Under the pieces are notes generated by a model. The model had not been told where the DNA came from, searched no databases, and saw nothing but the letters and a program-made list of their open reading frames with translations. A program made the translations under genes and the position numbers. 54,160 bases of DNA from Streptomyces sp. YIM 98790. Its GTDB lineage: Bacteria; Actinomycetota; Actinomycetes; Streptomycetales; Streptomycetaceae. Below are positions 7,454 to 16,627 of the stretch, one piece after another (within the stretch, counting starts at the first letter, position 1; every line of letters starts with the position of its first letter). Where the stretch lies: positions 1-54,160 of the forward strand of contig NZ_WTLH01000012.1 of NCBI RefSeq assembly GCF_011421595.1, written 5' to 3'.

Positions 7454-10400
7454 CGGTCATCAAGCTCGCCGACCGGACCCGGAACGCGGCGGCCGGCCCG
7501 CACGGCCACGTACCCGGAGCGGACCGCTGGCGGCCGACCAGGGCCGGCATCCTCAATGTCTGGCGCTACTACGACGAGGTCTTCACCTTTCACCAGGGCC
7601 GCCTGCTGCTGCGTGGCCCCAACGGCACCGGCAAGTCCAAGGCACTCGAACTCCTGCTGCCGTTCCTGCTGGACGCCAGTCTCCGCCCGAACCGGCTGTC
7701 CACCTTCGGCGGCTCCGAACGGACGATGCACTGGAACCTCATGGGGGAAGGCGCCTCCGGCCGCACACGTGTCGGCTATGTGTGGCTGGAGTTCACCCGC
7801 GGGGAGGCCGGACACTCCCAGTGGTTCTGCTGCGGCGCCCGGCTCCAGGCCACGGTCCACACCACCTCCGTCACCGCGGACTTCTTCACCACCGGCCGGC
7901 GCATCAGCCACTGCGCGGCCCCAGAACAGCCGGACGGGCCGGGGAGCCTGCACCTGGTCGACGCCGGCGGCCGGCCTGTCTCCCGCCGCGAGCTGCGAGA
8001 CGCGCTCTCCGAGGGCCGGGGCGCACTCTTCCCGTCCGCCGCCGAATACCGCGCCGCCGTCCGCCACACACTCTTCCCCGGCATGACCGAGCAGCGCTAT
8101 GACGCCCTGCTGACCGCCCTTCTCCAGCTCCGCACACCCAAACTGTCCCAGCGCCTTGACCCGGCCCTGCTCTCCACCCTCCTCTCCAGGGCACTTCCGC
8201 CGCTGGGCGAGGCCGAGATCGGCGAACTCGCCGAAGGCTTCGAACGGCTTGACCGTCAGCGGGAACGGCTGCGCAAGCTGGACCAGGAAGTGGCCGCCGC
8301 GGAGACCCTCGCCGCCCGCCAGCGCACCTATGTCCAGCGCGTTCTGCGGGCCGCGGCAGGCCGGCTGATCTCCGCCACGACGGACCTGGACAACGTCACC
8401 CGGGAGGCGCGGGAGAGCGAGCAGAAGCTCGAATCCGTTCTTGCCGAGCGTGCCGAAGCCGGGCAGGACCGGGACCGGGCGAACGCCCGGGGCCTGGAGC
8501 TGGAAGCGGCCATCGACGGCCTGCTGGACAGCGAGATCTACCGGCGCGGCAGCGAACTCGACGATCTGCGGCGCCGGGCCGATCGCGCCGAGCGCGCGGC
8601 CGGGGCGGCCCGGGACCGTGCGGACTCCCTGGCGGCCGTCGCCGAGCAGGACGCACAGCGGCGGACGGAAGCAGCCGAGCGGGCCGGCCATGCCGGCCGC
8701 CAGCACGACCAGGCCCGTGCGGAGGTCCGCCTGGCGGCCCGGCCGGCCGCCATGGAGTCCGTTGCCGAAGAACTGGACCGGTTGCTCGGTGTCGCCGTCG
8801 ATCCCACCCGCGGCGCCGGCGGCTCCGAAGAGGAGCGGCCGGAACAGGCCGCCCGGCAGCTTCTGCACGGCGCGGTGAACAGCCGCCGGGACCAGGTCGC
8901 CCGGGTCCGCCGCGCCGGAGAGCGGCACGAGCGGGCGGTCGACGCCCGCACCGCCGCCGAGACCGCGCTGGAGGAGCACCGGGCGCAGCTTGCGGAGGCC
9001 GTGACCTCCCAGGCCGCAGCGGCGCGTGCCCATGAGCAGGCTCTTGATACCCTGGCGGGCGAACTGCGTCAGTGGGCCGGCCGGTGCACCGAGCTCCGCA
9101 TCACCGACCCCGCCGCTCTCTCCGACCGGGCCGCTTCGCGAGACGCGGTGCAGGCGATCGTCGAACCCGCCGCACGGGACGCCGACCGCCGGATCACCGA
9201 AGAACGCACCACCGTGGCCGCGGCCCGTACCGCTGCGGCCGAGCGGCGCGGCGGGCTGACCGCCGAGCTGGACCACCTGGCGGAGGCGGCCGACCTGCCG
9301 CCCCGGGCCCCGCACACCCGGACCGCGGACCGCACCGCGAGGGAGGGCGCCCCGCTGTGGCGGCTGGTCTCCTTCTGTGACGACGTGCCCGCCGCGGTGC
9401 AGGCAGGGGTGGAAGCAGCCCTGGAAGCAGCGGGCCTGCTGGACGCCTGGGTCGGCCCGCACACCGGCTTCCGGGTGTCCGGCCACGACACCTTCGCGGA
9501 GGCGGATCTCGCGCACCCCGTGCACGGCCCCTCACTGCTGGACATCCTCCGGCCGGAGCCGGAATCCCCCGTCCCCGTCGAACGGATCCGGCGCATCCTC
9601 TCCGGTATCGCGTACGGGCCCACCCTGCCCGCCCCCACCCTGCCCGCGGCACCTGTCGCCGCCGTCTCCGCCGACGGGCACTGGCGGCTGGCCGGGTTCA
9701 CCGGAAGCTGGGCCAAGGCGGAATCCGCCCATATCGGCGCCGCCGCCCGGGAGCGGGCCCGGCTCCGTCGCATCGACGAACTCACCCGCGAACTCGAGGA
9801 GGCCACCGCCGCAGTCGCCGCCCTCGACGACCGGCTGCACACGCTGGACGAGCGCCGCCGACGGCTCGACCTGGAGCTGCGCAGCCGCCCCTCGCACGAG
9901 CCGCTGGACAGCGCCCGGCAGGTCCTGGAACGTGCCGAGGCACGGACGGCGGCCCGCGAGGACGCGGTGCGGGCCGCCGTCACCCGGCTCGACCGATGCG
10001 AGAGCGATGTCCGGCAGACCCTGCGTGCCCTGACCGCGCTCGCGGCCGAGCAGGGCCTGCCCGCCGAGCCCCGAGGGCTGGACGCCGTGCTGCAGGCCGT
10101 CACCACTTTCCAGGACACCGTCGGCGCCTGGTTGCACGCCCGCACCCGGTGGACCGCCGCCCGGCGGGCCGCCGCCGTGGCGCGTGAACAGGCCGAGAGG
10201 TCCGCGCGCACCGCCGGGGACTCCGCCGGTGACGCCGACCGGGCACGGGCCGAGGCCACGGCACTCGCCGCCCGGCGAGCGGCCGTGGAGAGCGCCATCG
10301 GGGAGGACTACCGGGAAACCGCCCGCCGCATCGGCGATCTGCGCCGGGAGCGGGACCGCACACGGAAGGAGGCCGCCGCCCTGGACGCCGGACTGCTCCG

Positions 10401-11610
10401 CCTGGCCGACCGCATCGCGACCCTGAGAGCCTCCATGACCGCCGAGGTCCGCCGACGCGAAGAAGCCGTCGGGGAACGGAACACCGCGGCGGCCCGGTTC
10501 CGCCACCTGTGCGGGCTCGGCCTGGCCGAGGACGCCGGACTGCCGCTGTCCCTCAGCGCGCAGGACGGCACCCGCGCCACCCTGGAGGCGTCCCGCACCG
10601 TGGCCGCGCGCTGGCCGTCCCTGCCGCACGCACCCCACAACCTGGGGGATGCCTACACCCGGCTCGCCGACGCGGTCCACAGCTCCCGCCAGGACCTCGG
10701 AGAACGGGCCGACCTCGACCTGGAGGCCGATGAGGACGTCCAGATCTTCACCGCCACGCTCGACGGCATCCGGGTGGGCGCCGCGCAGCTCCTCACGACG
10801 CTCATCGCCGACCGGGACCGGAGCGCGGAAGACATCACCGCGGCCGAGCGCGATCTCTTCGACCGGACGCTGACCGGTGACACCCGGCGTCACCTCGCGG
10901 ACCGCATCCGCCAGGCCAACGCCCTGGTGGACCGGATGAACAAGCACCTGGACGAGGTGCGTACCGCCTCCAACGTCGCGGTGCGCCTGGACTGGGACGT
11001 GGACCCCGAGCTTCCGCCGGGCACCCGGACCGCCCGCGACCTGCTGCTCAAGGATCCCCGGCACCTCACCGAGACGGACCACCGGGCTCTGCACGACTTC
11101 TTCCGCGCCCGGATCGACGAGGCCAGGGCCCGCGATACGGCGACCGGCTGGGAGGACCAGCTCGCCGAGGTTCTCGACTACACACGCTGGCACCGGTTCA
11201 CCGTCCGGCTGCACCGGGACGACGAGCACGGCTGGCAGCCACTGACCCGCAAGCTGCACGGTGCGCTCTCCGGCGGCGAGAAGGCCATTGCTCTGCACCT
11301 TCCGCTCTTCGCGGCCGTGGCGGCCTATTACGAGGCCGTGCCGCGGGCCCCGCGCCTGATCCTCCTCGACGAAGTCTTCGTCGGCGTGGACAGCGCCAAC
11401 CGGGGACAGGTCTTCGCCCTGCTGAGCGCTCTCGACCTGGACCTGGCCCTCACCTCCGACCACGAGTGGTGCACCTACCGGGAACTGCCCGGCATCGCCA
11501 TCCATCAGCTGATCACCGAGGACGCGGGCAGCGGCGGGGACGACGCGGTCACCAGCGCCCGCTTCACCTGGACCGGCACTCGGCTCCACCCCGAGAACAC
11601 CGCACCATGA
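7450..11610 (+). CDS. jetC: Wadjet type II SMC-like ATPase JetC (SbcCD_C / TIGR02680)
   Basis: 1386 residues from GTG 7450. Walker A is LRGPNGTGKSKALELLLPF near residue 55. A long Glu/Arg/Ala-rich coiled-coil body follows (about 250-1150), then the ABC signature GALSGGEKAIALHLPLFAA and Walker B RLILLDEVFVGVD close to the C-terminus. This is the architecture of an SMC/SbcC-type motor: head, coil, hinge, coil, head. In Wadjet it drives loop extrusion on plasmid DNA so that JetD can cut. All ATPase motifs are intact, so it should be active. Confidence 0.92.
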   Translation: MTVIKLADRTRNAAAGPHGHVPGADRWRPTRAGILNVWRYYDEVFTFHQGRLLLRGPNGTGKSKALELLLPFLLDASLRPNRLSTFGGSERTMHWNLMGEGASGRTRVGYVWLEFTRGEAGHSQWFCCGARLQATVHTTSVTADFFTTGRRISHCAAPEQPDGPGSLHLVDAGGRPVSRRELRDALSEGRGALFPSAAEYRAAVRHTLFPGMTEQRYDALLTALLQLRTPKLSQRLDPALLSTLLSRALPPLGEAEIGELAEGFERLDRQRERLRKLDQEVAAAETLAARQRTYVQRVLRAAAGRLISATTDLDNVTREARESEQKLESVLAERAEAGQDRDRANARGLELEAAIDGLLDSEIYRRGSELDDLRRRADRAERAAGAARDRADSLAAVAEQDAQRRTEAAERAGHAGRQHDQARAEVRLAARPAAMESVAEELDRLLGVAVDPTRGAGGSEEERPEQAARQLLHGAVNSRRDQVARVRRAGERHERAVDARTAAETALEEHRAQLAEAVTSQAAAARAHEQALDTLAGELRQWAGRCTELRITDPAALSDRAASRDAVQAIVEPAARDADRRITEERTTVAAARTAAAERRGGLTAELDHLAEAADLPPRAPHTRTADRTAREGAPLWRLVSFCDDVPAAVQAGVEAALEAAGLLDAWVGPHTGFRVSGHDTFAEADLAHPVHGPSLLDILRPEPESPVPVERIRRILSGIAYGPTLPAPTLPAAPVAAVSADGHWRLAGFTGSWAKAESAHIGAAARERARLRRIDELTRELEEATAAVAALDDRLHTLDERRRRLDLELRSRPSHEPLDSARQVLERAEARTAAREDAVRAAVTRLDRCESDVRQTLRALTALAAEQGLPAEPRGLDAVLQAVTTFQDTVGAWLHARTRWTAARRAAAVAREQAERSARTAGDSAGDADRARAEATALAARRAAVESAIGEDYRETARRIGDLRRERDRTRKEAAALDAGLLRLADRIATLRASMTAEVRRREEAVGERNTAAARFRHLCGLGLAEDAGLPLSLSAQDGTRATLEASRTVAARWPSLPHAPHNLGDAYTRLADAVHSSRQDLGERADLDLEADEDVQIFTATLDGIRVGAAQLLTTLIADRDRSAEDITAAERDLFDRTLTGDTRRHLADRIRQANALVDRMNKHLDEVRTASNVAVRLDWDVDPELPPGTRTARDLLLKDPRHLTETDHRALHDFFRARIDEARARDTATGWEDQLAEVLDYTRWHRFTVRLHRDDEHGWQPLTRKLHGALSGGEKAIALHLPLFAAVAAYYEAVPRAPRLILLDEVFVGVDSANRGQVFALLSALDLDLALTSDHEWCTYRELPGIAIHQLITEDAGSGGDDAVTSARFTWTGTRLHPENTAP

Positions 11611-12890
11611 CCGACCGCCCCACCCCCCTCACGGCCCTGGACCGCCCGGAACTCCGCAAACTCTGGCAGACCGCACACCACCGCCTCAGCTCCGGCCACC
11701 CCGTCACCCGGCTCCGCCCCGGCCCCCTGGACGACGAGGAACGCAACGCCCTGGCAGACCTCCTGGGCCTGGCCCGCCTCCCCGGCCCCCGCCCGACCGT
11801 GCCTCTCGCCCGCCTGGACAGCGCCCTGTCCGAGGCGTACGGACTCACCACCAGGGAGGTCGCCGCCGCCGTCGTCGGCCCGCTCACCGACCGCGCCGCG
11901 GACCGGCGCCGCGCGGAATCCGAACGGACCGCCCTCTGGTCCTGGCTGGAGACCCATCCCGTGGTGACGGCCCAGCCCGCCCTCCTCGACTGGGTCGGGC
12001 ACACCCGCTCGACCGGCCTCGCCGCCGGTTCCACCACCGTCACCCGCGCGCTCCTCACCGACGCGCTCACGGTCCTGGCCGCCCTGCCCGCCCAGGGCGA
12101 GCCCCTCCCCGTCTTCGCCACCCGCCTGCTGCGCGGCGACCCCCACGCCCTGGACGACGGAACACGGCTGTCCACGCTCGTGCTGCGCGCCCTGGCCGCA
12201 CTGCACGCCACCGACCCGCCCACCGACGCCGCGGCCCGCCGCCACCTGTGGAACCTCGCCGGTGTCACCGACGACGGACTCTCCTCCACCGTGCTGGCCG
12301 CGGGACTCCGCCCCGCCGGTGACGGTCTCCTCGCCTCCCTCGCCCGCACCTGCGCCGGCGCCGGCCAGGCCGTCTCGCTCACCCTGACCCAGCTCCGCTC
12401 ACCGGGCGCCTTCACGCCGCCGCCCGTGCCCGTCCACATCACCGAGAACCCCAGCGTGCTTGCCGCCGCCCTGCACCGCTTCGGCCCCGGCTGCCCGCCC
12501 CTGGTCTGCACCTCCGGCTGGCCCGGCGGTGCCGTCATGCTGCTGCTGCGCCTGCTGGCCGAAGCCGGCTCACCGCTGCGCTATCACGGCGACTTCGACG
12601 GCGAGGGCCTCCGTATCGCCGCCCACATCTTCGCCAGAACCCCGGCCCGGCCCTGGCGGATGACCACCGCCGACTACCTCGACGCCCTGCGCACCACCCC
12701 CGCCGGCCCCTCCCCCGGCCGCATCACCGACGCCCCCTGGGACCCGGCCCTGGCCCCTGCCCTCCGCCACCACGCCACCGCCATCCCCGAAGAAGCCGTC
12801 CTCCCCCGCCTCCTCGAGGACCTCACCGATAGCCGAGACGGCCCAGCAAGACCTCCAGGCTCCGCGCCGCCTCCGCCCGCTCGGCCCTGA
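11607..12890 (+). CDS. jetD: Wadjet type II nuclease subunit JetD (DUF3323 + DUF2399 Toprim)
   Basis: 427 residues from ATG 11607, overlapping the jetC stop. The C-terminal third has the Toprim-like pattern of topoisomerase VI-A-related nucleases: ITENPSVL (Glu), then LVCTSGWPGGAVMLLLRLL and YHGDFDGEGLRIA (the DxD/E metal site). The N-terminal part matches the DUF3323 arm. JetD cleaves DNA recognised by the JetABC complex. The last 68 bases overlap, tail to tail, with the end of hsdM on the other strand; the final residues (GPARPPGSAPPPPARP) look like read-through into that region. Confidence 0.9.
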   Translation: MTDRPTPLTALDRPELRKLWQTAHHRLSSGHPVTRLRPGPLDDEERNALADLLGLARLPGPRPTVPLARLDSALSEAYGLTTREVAAAVVGPLTDRAADRRRAESERTALWSWLETHPVVTAQPALLDWVGHTRSTGLAAGSTTVTRALLTDALTVLAALPAQGEPLPVFATRLLRGDPHALDDGTRLSTLVLRALAALHATDPPTDAAARRHLWNLAGVTDDGLSSTVLAAGLRPAGDGLLASLARTCAGAGQAVSLTLTQLRSPGAFTPPPVPVHITENPSVLAAALHRFGPGCPPLVCTSGWPGGAVMLLLRLLAEAGSPLRYHGDFDGEGLRIAAHIFARTPARPWRMTTADYLDALRTTPAGPSPGRITDAPWDPALAPALRHHATAIPEEAVLPRLLEDLTDSRDGPARPPGSAPPPPARP

Positions 12891-15318
12891 TGTCCCGCAG
12901 GGAAACGGCGTATTCGTCCTCCCACCGGCGGTATGCCTCGATCAGCTCCCGACGGCGGCGTGCCACATGGACGTCGAGTTTCCTCACAAGATCCTCGTGG
13001 AGCACGTCCAGCACCACCCGGCGCTCCGCTCCGGGCTGGTCGCTCAACTCCGCCCGCGTAGCGAACAGACCGTCCAGAAACCCCGTCTCCAGATGTCGGA
13101 TCGCCCTCGAGACACGCATGCGGTCCCGCTTTACGCGGGACAATGCCGCTACTACGGCAGGATCGCCGTCCGGCGGGGTGTCCTCCTCGTGCTCCTCCGT
13201 CCCCGCGTTGAGCTCGGACCAGCGCGCATCGAGCTCTCCTTTGCGGGAATCCGCCTCTCTCAGTTCGTCGAGAAATGAGGAGGCGATCGCGGCAACCACT
13301 TTATGGGCATATGCCTGCCGCCGCTCCGCGGCGGTGCGGCTGCGGGTCCGTCCGGCACCGGGCTGCTGTTCCGGCCGGAGCTGGGCCTCAATCTGCTGGA
13401 CCCACCCGTCCAGTACTCCGGCGAACCCGTGCTGTGACAAAGTCAGAAACTCGTATTTCCCATCGTGCCACCAGCCGGCCAGGGCACCAGCCAACGCAAA
13501 GCCGTCCAGCAGACCTACCCGCCCGAGCCGATCTGTGAACGACGTGATCAATGCGCTTCGAACAGACATCGGCGCGGCCCTTCGTTGCCCCGCCTCCGCT
13601 TCCAGGCGGTGCACGGCCTCCGTCTCCCACCACTGCCGGAGTGCCGCCCAGAGCTCTTCCTCTCTCGGGCGCACCAGCTCGGCCAGCCGGTCCGCGTCCG
13701 GCCGCTCGGGCTTGGGCAGGAAGTCGAGGTATCCGGGGTCCACCGGGTTACGTTCGGCGAACAGGTCCGTGACGCGCACTCCGCACGCATCCAGCAGGTC
13801 CCGTTTCGCATCAATCTCCGCCCTTGGCATGCCGCCCCCCAGGTAGGCCCGCACGTGCTGCGGCTCCGGCGGCGGAGCGGTATCCACATAGCGGCGGATG
13901 TTGAGGTTGTCTCCGTTCGCCCGCAGCTCATCACGGCCGACGATCCGGGAGAAACCGGGCACCTGCTGATACCGGTGGAAAGTGGCGGTGATCTTCTCGA
14001 TGTGCTCGGGCAGCAGCGTGTTCCGCGCCCGTTCGGCTCGGTATTCGCGTTCGGCGTTGATGAACAGCACCCGGCCGGCTCGCGCCGGAGGCTTCTTTCC
14101 CGGCGGGCGAAGCACGAGCAGGCACGCCGGGATTCCGGTGCTGGGAAAGAGGTTGGACGCCAGCCCGATGACCGCTTCGATGACGTCGGCGTTCAGCAGG
14201 TTAGTGCGGATCTCCTGCTCGCTGCCGCCCCGGAAGAGCACGCCGTGCGGCATGACGGCGATAACGGTGCCGCCGTCGCCTTCCTGCTTCGCCGTCGCCA
14301 GCATGTGCTGGAGGAACATCAGGTCGGCCCTGCCGCTTCCCTTCGTGACGCCGTATGCCGCCCGTTCGGCGCCGGCCGCCAGGAAGTCTTCCAGCACGTA
14401 GTCCACCGAGAACGGCGGCTTGCTCAGGACGCCGTCGAATCGGTCCCGGTCGGTCTGTGGCAGGTGCGCCGGGCGGCCGAGCGCGTCCCCGGTCAGCAGT
14501 TCGAAGTCCTGCACTCCATGCAGCAGCAGATTGATCATGGCGGTGAACCGAGAGCTGCTGTTGACGTCCTCGCCCGCCAGGAACAGGTCTGTGGTGTTGC
14601 CGCCATACTCCTTCACGTACTCCTTGACGTGGACCAGCACGCCGCCCGAGCCCACGCACGGGTCGTAGATCCTCATCCCCGGTCGGGGCCGGAGCAGTTC
14701 CACCATCAGGCGGACTACCTCTCGCGGGGTGTAGAACTCGCCACCTCGGGAGCCGGACGTCTCTGCGAAGTGACGGATCAGGTGCTCGAAGGCGACGCCG
14801 GGGAGATCGGGGAACTCGAAGTCCGCGGTCCGCAGCCTGATTCGGTCGAAGTGCTGGATAAGCTGCCTGAGCCGCTGATCCGTGCGGCGAGCGCGGCTGT
14901 CTCCGGTACCGGTCCCGCCGATACGGGTGAAGTCCGGGTGGTCAGAGAGGCCGGTCAGCTCCCTGTGCCGGTCCTCCAGGGCATGAAAGGCCGGACGCAG
15001 AACCTTGTCGGCGATGTGGTGGGTGCCGAAGGCGATCCGGCTCCAGCGTGCGGGGCCGGGCACGAAGAGCACACCGCGGCTTCGGTACTCTGCCTCTTGC
15101 TCCAGGAGATCCTCCACCCTCTCGCCGCTCGGCTTCGGGCCGGAGGCCGCGTCCTGTGCAATCTGCTCGCGGGCCGCCTCGAACTCATCATTGACCCACT
15201 TGAGGAACAGCAGGGCGAAGAGGTGGTCCCGGTACTCGGTGACATCCATCGTGCCCCGGAGGATGTCTGCGGCGGACAGCAGATGCCGCTCCAACTGCGC
15301 AAGCGTGAGCTTGGCCAT
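12823..15318 (-). CDS. hsdM: Type I restriction-modification methyltransferase-like subunit HsdM
   Basis: 831 residues from ATG 15318 with GGAGGGAG upstream. The N-terminal helical HsdM_N domain (LERHLLSAADILRGTMD, LFALLFLKWVND) is followed by an N6-adenine methyltransferase domain: GGEFYTPREVVRLMVELL, motif I DPCVGSGGVL (about residue 215), and the motif IV region LSKPPFSV. There the expected catalytic Asn of NPPF is Lys300 (codon AAG at 14419-14421). The C-terminal 300 residues are an extended helical arm, longer than in a classical HsdM of about 500 residues. It lies downstream of a single HsdS and a miniprotein; no HsdR is in the window. It may be an inactive or repurposed methylase. Confidence 0.85.
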   Translation of the reverse strand: MAKLTLAQLERHLLSAADILRGTMDVTEYRDHLFALLFLKWVNDEFEAAREQIAQDAASGPKPSGERVEDLLEQEAEYRSRGVLFVPGPARWSRIAFGTHHIADKVLRPAFHALEDRHRELTGLSDHPDFTRIGGTGTGDSRARRTDQRLRQLIQHFDRIRLRTADFEFPDLPGVAFEHLIRHFAETSGSRGGEFYTPREVVRLMVELLRPRPGMRIYDPCVGSGGVLVHVKEYVKEYGGNTTDLFLAGEDVNSSSRFTAMINLLLHGVQDFELLTGDALGRPAHLPQTDRDRFDGVLSKPPFSVDYVLEDFLAAGAERAAYGVTKGSGRADLMFLQHMLATAKQEGDGGTVIAVMPHGVLFRGGSEQEIRTNLLNADVIEAVIGLASNLFPSTGIPACLLVLRPPGKKPPARAGRVLFINAEREYRAERARNTLLPEHIEKITATFHRYQQVPGFSRIVGRDELRANGDNLNIRRYVDTAPPPEPQHVRAYLGGGMPRAEIDAKRDLLDACGVRVTDLFAERNPVDPGYLDFLPKPERPDADRLAELVRPREEELWAALRQWWETEAVHRLEAEAGQRRAAPMSVRSALITSFTDRLGRVGLLDGFALAGALAGWWHDGKYEFLTLSQHGFAGVLDGWVQQIEAQLRPEQQPGAGRTRSRTAAERRQAYAHKVVAAIASSFLDELREADSRKGELDARWSELNAGTEEHEEDTPPDGDPAVVAALSRVKRDRMRVSRAIRHLETGFLDGLFATRAELSDQPGAERRVVLDVLHEDLVRKLDVHVARRRRELIEAYRRWEDEYAVSLRDIRAERAEAARSLEVLLGRLGYR

Positions 15319-15469
15319 GGGTGACTCCCTCCATTCCGGGACTGCTCCAGGAACCCTACGGGGAAGGAGGTGCCCGGCAGGAATCGCTTCGGACGCGGCT
15401 GGCTGCCGTGGCCGCCCGCCGCAACCTGGAGGGACGCGGGAAACATGCTCCCGCAGAGCCGGGCTCCGG

Positions 15470-15697
15470 CTATCGGGGGCCCTTCATGGCACGAATCGCG
15501 GGCGGTACCGCCAGGCACAGGAGGAGCGAGGTGGCGAACGCGCCGCCGCCCGCCATGGCAGCCTCGGCCCTCCCGACGCCGGCAGCGGACGCCAGGATTC
15601 CGGCACAGAGGGCAACCACCACAGAGATCAAGCCCATGATCGCAAGCCAGTATGCCCACGTGTGGTCGGTGCGGGAGTTTCGGACAGCGGGAGGCAT
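15470..15697 (-). CDS. Two-TM miniprotein between hsdS and hsdM (75 aa)
   Basis: 75 residues from ATG 15697, preceded by AAGGAG with 7-base spacing. The product has two hydrophobic segments, WAYWLAIMGLISVVVALCAG (about 14-33) and AMAGGGAFATSLLLCLAV (about 47-64), separated by a short loop, with a basic tail (IRAMKGPR). I do not recognise a family. It sits between the hsdS stop and the hsdM start on the same strand, so it is probably cotranscribed. Function unknown; a role tied to the restriction genes or a membrane effector is only a guess. Confidence 0.6.
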   Translation of the reverse strand: MPPAVRNSRTDHTWAYWLAIMGLISVVVALCAGILASAAGVGRAEAAMAGGGAFATSLLLCLAVPPAIRAMKGPR

Positions 15698-15813
15698 GAC
15701 GGGTCTCCTTCCGAACAGGACGAAGGGGAAACGGCGCGGTTCAGTTCCGGGCTGGCCATGGCGTGCGCCGCGGGACCCCAGCGGCGCGACGCGGGGGGCG
15801 TGGGAGGGACCCC

Positions 15814-16440
15814 TCACCCTGTCCGGCGCCGGCCTCCGGTCTTCTCGGTCAGCAAAGCCTGGCCGAGCCGGACCAGCCGACGGTTCTCCTCTGCGTTGCA
15901 CAGCATCTGCCGGTCGATCTCGTCGAGTGCCCCCGCCAGCACCTGCTGCTCGGCAAGGTCGGGCAGTACCACCGGCAGCCACGCCAACTCGCGCGCGTTG
16001 ATCGTGCTCACGGCCTGGCCGGGGTTGGCGTAGTGGCTGAGCCAGGACCGGACGGCAGTGCTCCCGAGGTAATGCACCAGGTACTGCGGAAGCAGCCGCT
16101 CGGAGGTCACCGTGAGGAGCACGCAGGACGTGGCGAACAACCACCCATCCTCTTCCTGCCGCACCAGCGCCCGCCGTCCGAGCCCCACTACGGCCTGGCG
16201 CACCATCAGGATCTGGCCCGCACGGAGCCGGTAGCGGTCGGGCAGGGCAGCGGCAGCGTCCCGTCCCACCCTCTTCATCCCCCGGTGGTCCACCCGGTTG
16301 TACTCGGTGATATCTGCCGGCGTCACGACGGGGACACCTCCTTCCAGCTCCGCAGACATCCCGGCCAGCCAGCTTCCGGACGGGCCGGAGACGATCTCGC
16401 ACAGCTCCCCGAGCGTGACCTCCCGAGCGCCAGCCTCCAT
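15814..16440 (-). CDS. hsdS: Single-TRD HsdS-like specificity subunit
   Basis: 208 residues from ATG 16440 (GAGG 6 bases upstream); ATG 16479 would add 13 residues but has a poor site. It has one target-recognition domain of the HsdS type (VTLGELCEIVSGPS...VPVVTPADI, RAGQILMVRQAV, LPQYLVHYLGS, AVSTINARELAWLPVVLPDLAEQQ) and one C-terminal coiled coil (LDEIDRQMLCNAEENRRLVRL). Full HsdS proteins carry two such repeats in about 400 residues, so this half-length form would have to dimerise and recognise a symmetric site. It precedes hsdM and follows brxHI by 187 bases. Confidence 0.8.
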   Translation of the reverse strand: MEAGAREVTLGELCEIVSGPSGSWLAGMSAELEGGVPVVTPADITEYNRVDHRGMKRVGRDAAAALPDRYRLRAGQILMVRQAVVGLGRRALVRQEEDGWLFATSCVLLTVTSERLLPQYLVHYLGSTAVRSWLSHYANPGQAVSTINARELAWLPVVLPDLAEQQVLAGALDEIDRQMLCNAEENRRLVRLGQALLTEKTGGRRRTG

Positions 16441-16500
16441 CGAAGACCTCAATTCTTTTTGATTCTCCGTTTCTGACATCTCATAGAGTAGCAGAGGGTG

Positions 16501-16518
16501 CGCGTAGGTACCTACGCG
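16501..16518. promoter_or_regulatory. Perfect 18-bp palindrome upstream of hsdS
   Basis: CGCGTAGGTACCTACGCG is its own reverse complement over all 18 bases. It lies between the end of brxHI and hsdS, 22-39 bases before ATG 16479 and 61-78 before ATG 16440. This is where an operator for the hsdS-hsdM transcript would be expected. The binding protein is unknown. Confidence 0.6.
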
Positions 16519-16627
16519 ATCTGACGCCGCGCGCAGTCGTCGGCTGCTCGGGGAGAGTCGGGCAGCGGAGGACGCGGGGGCTACGTGCCCTGAAACGGGA
16601 CTGCGACTGGACGGAGGCCGCAGGCCT

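Noticed and set aside
6913..9525. 870-codon open frame antisense to jetB/jetC
   Set aside because: Gly/Arg/Pro-rich translation with no family motif, lying exactly over intact jet genes; long antisense frames are normal at this GC content.
12823..16440. A complete type I restriction system
   Set aside because: No HsdR-like helicase/endonuclease gene is present; the nearby helicase has Lhr/BrxHI motifs and belongs to BREX.
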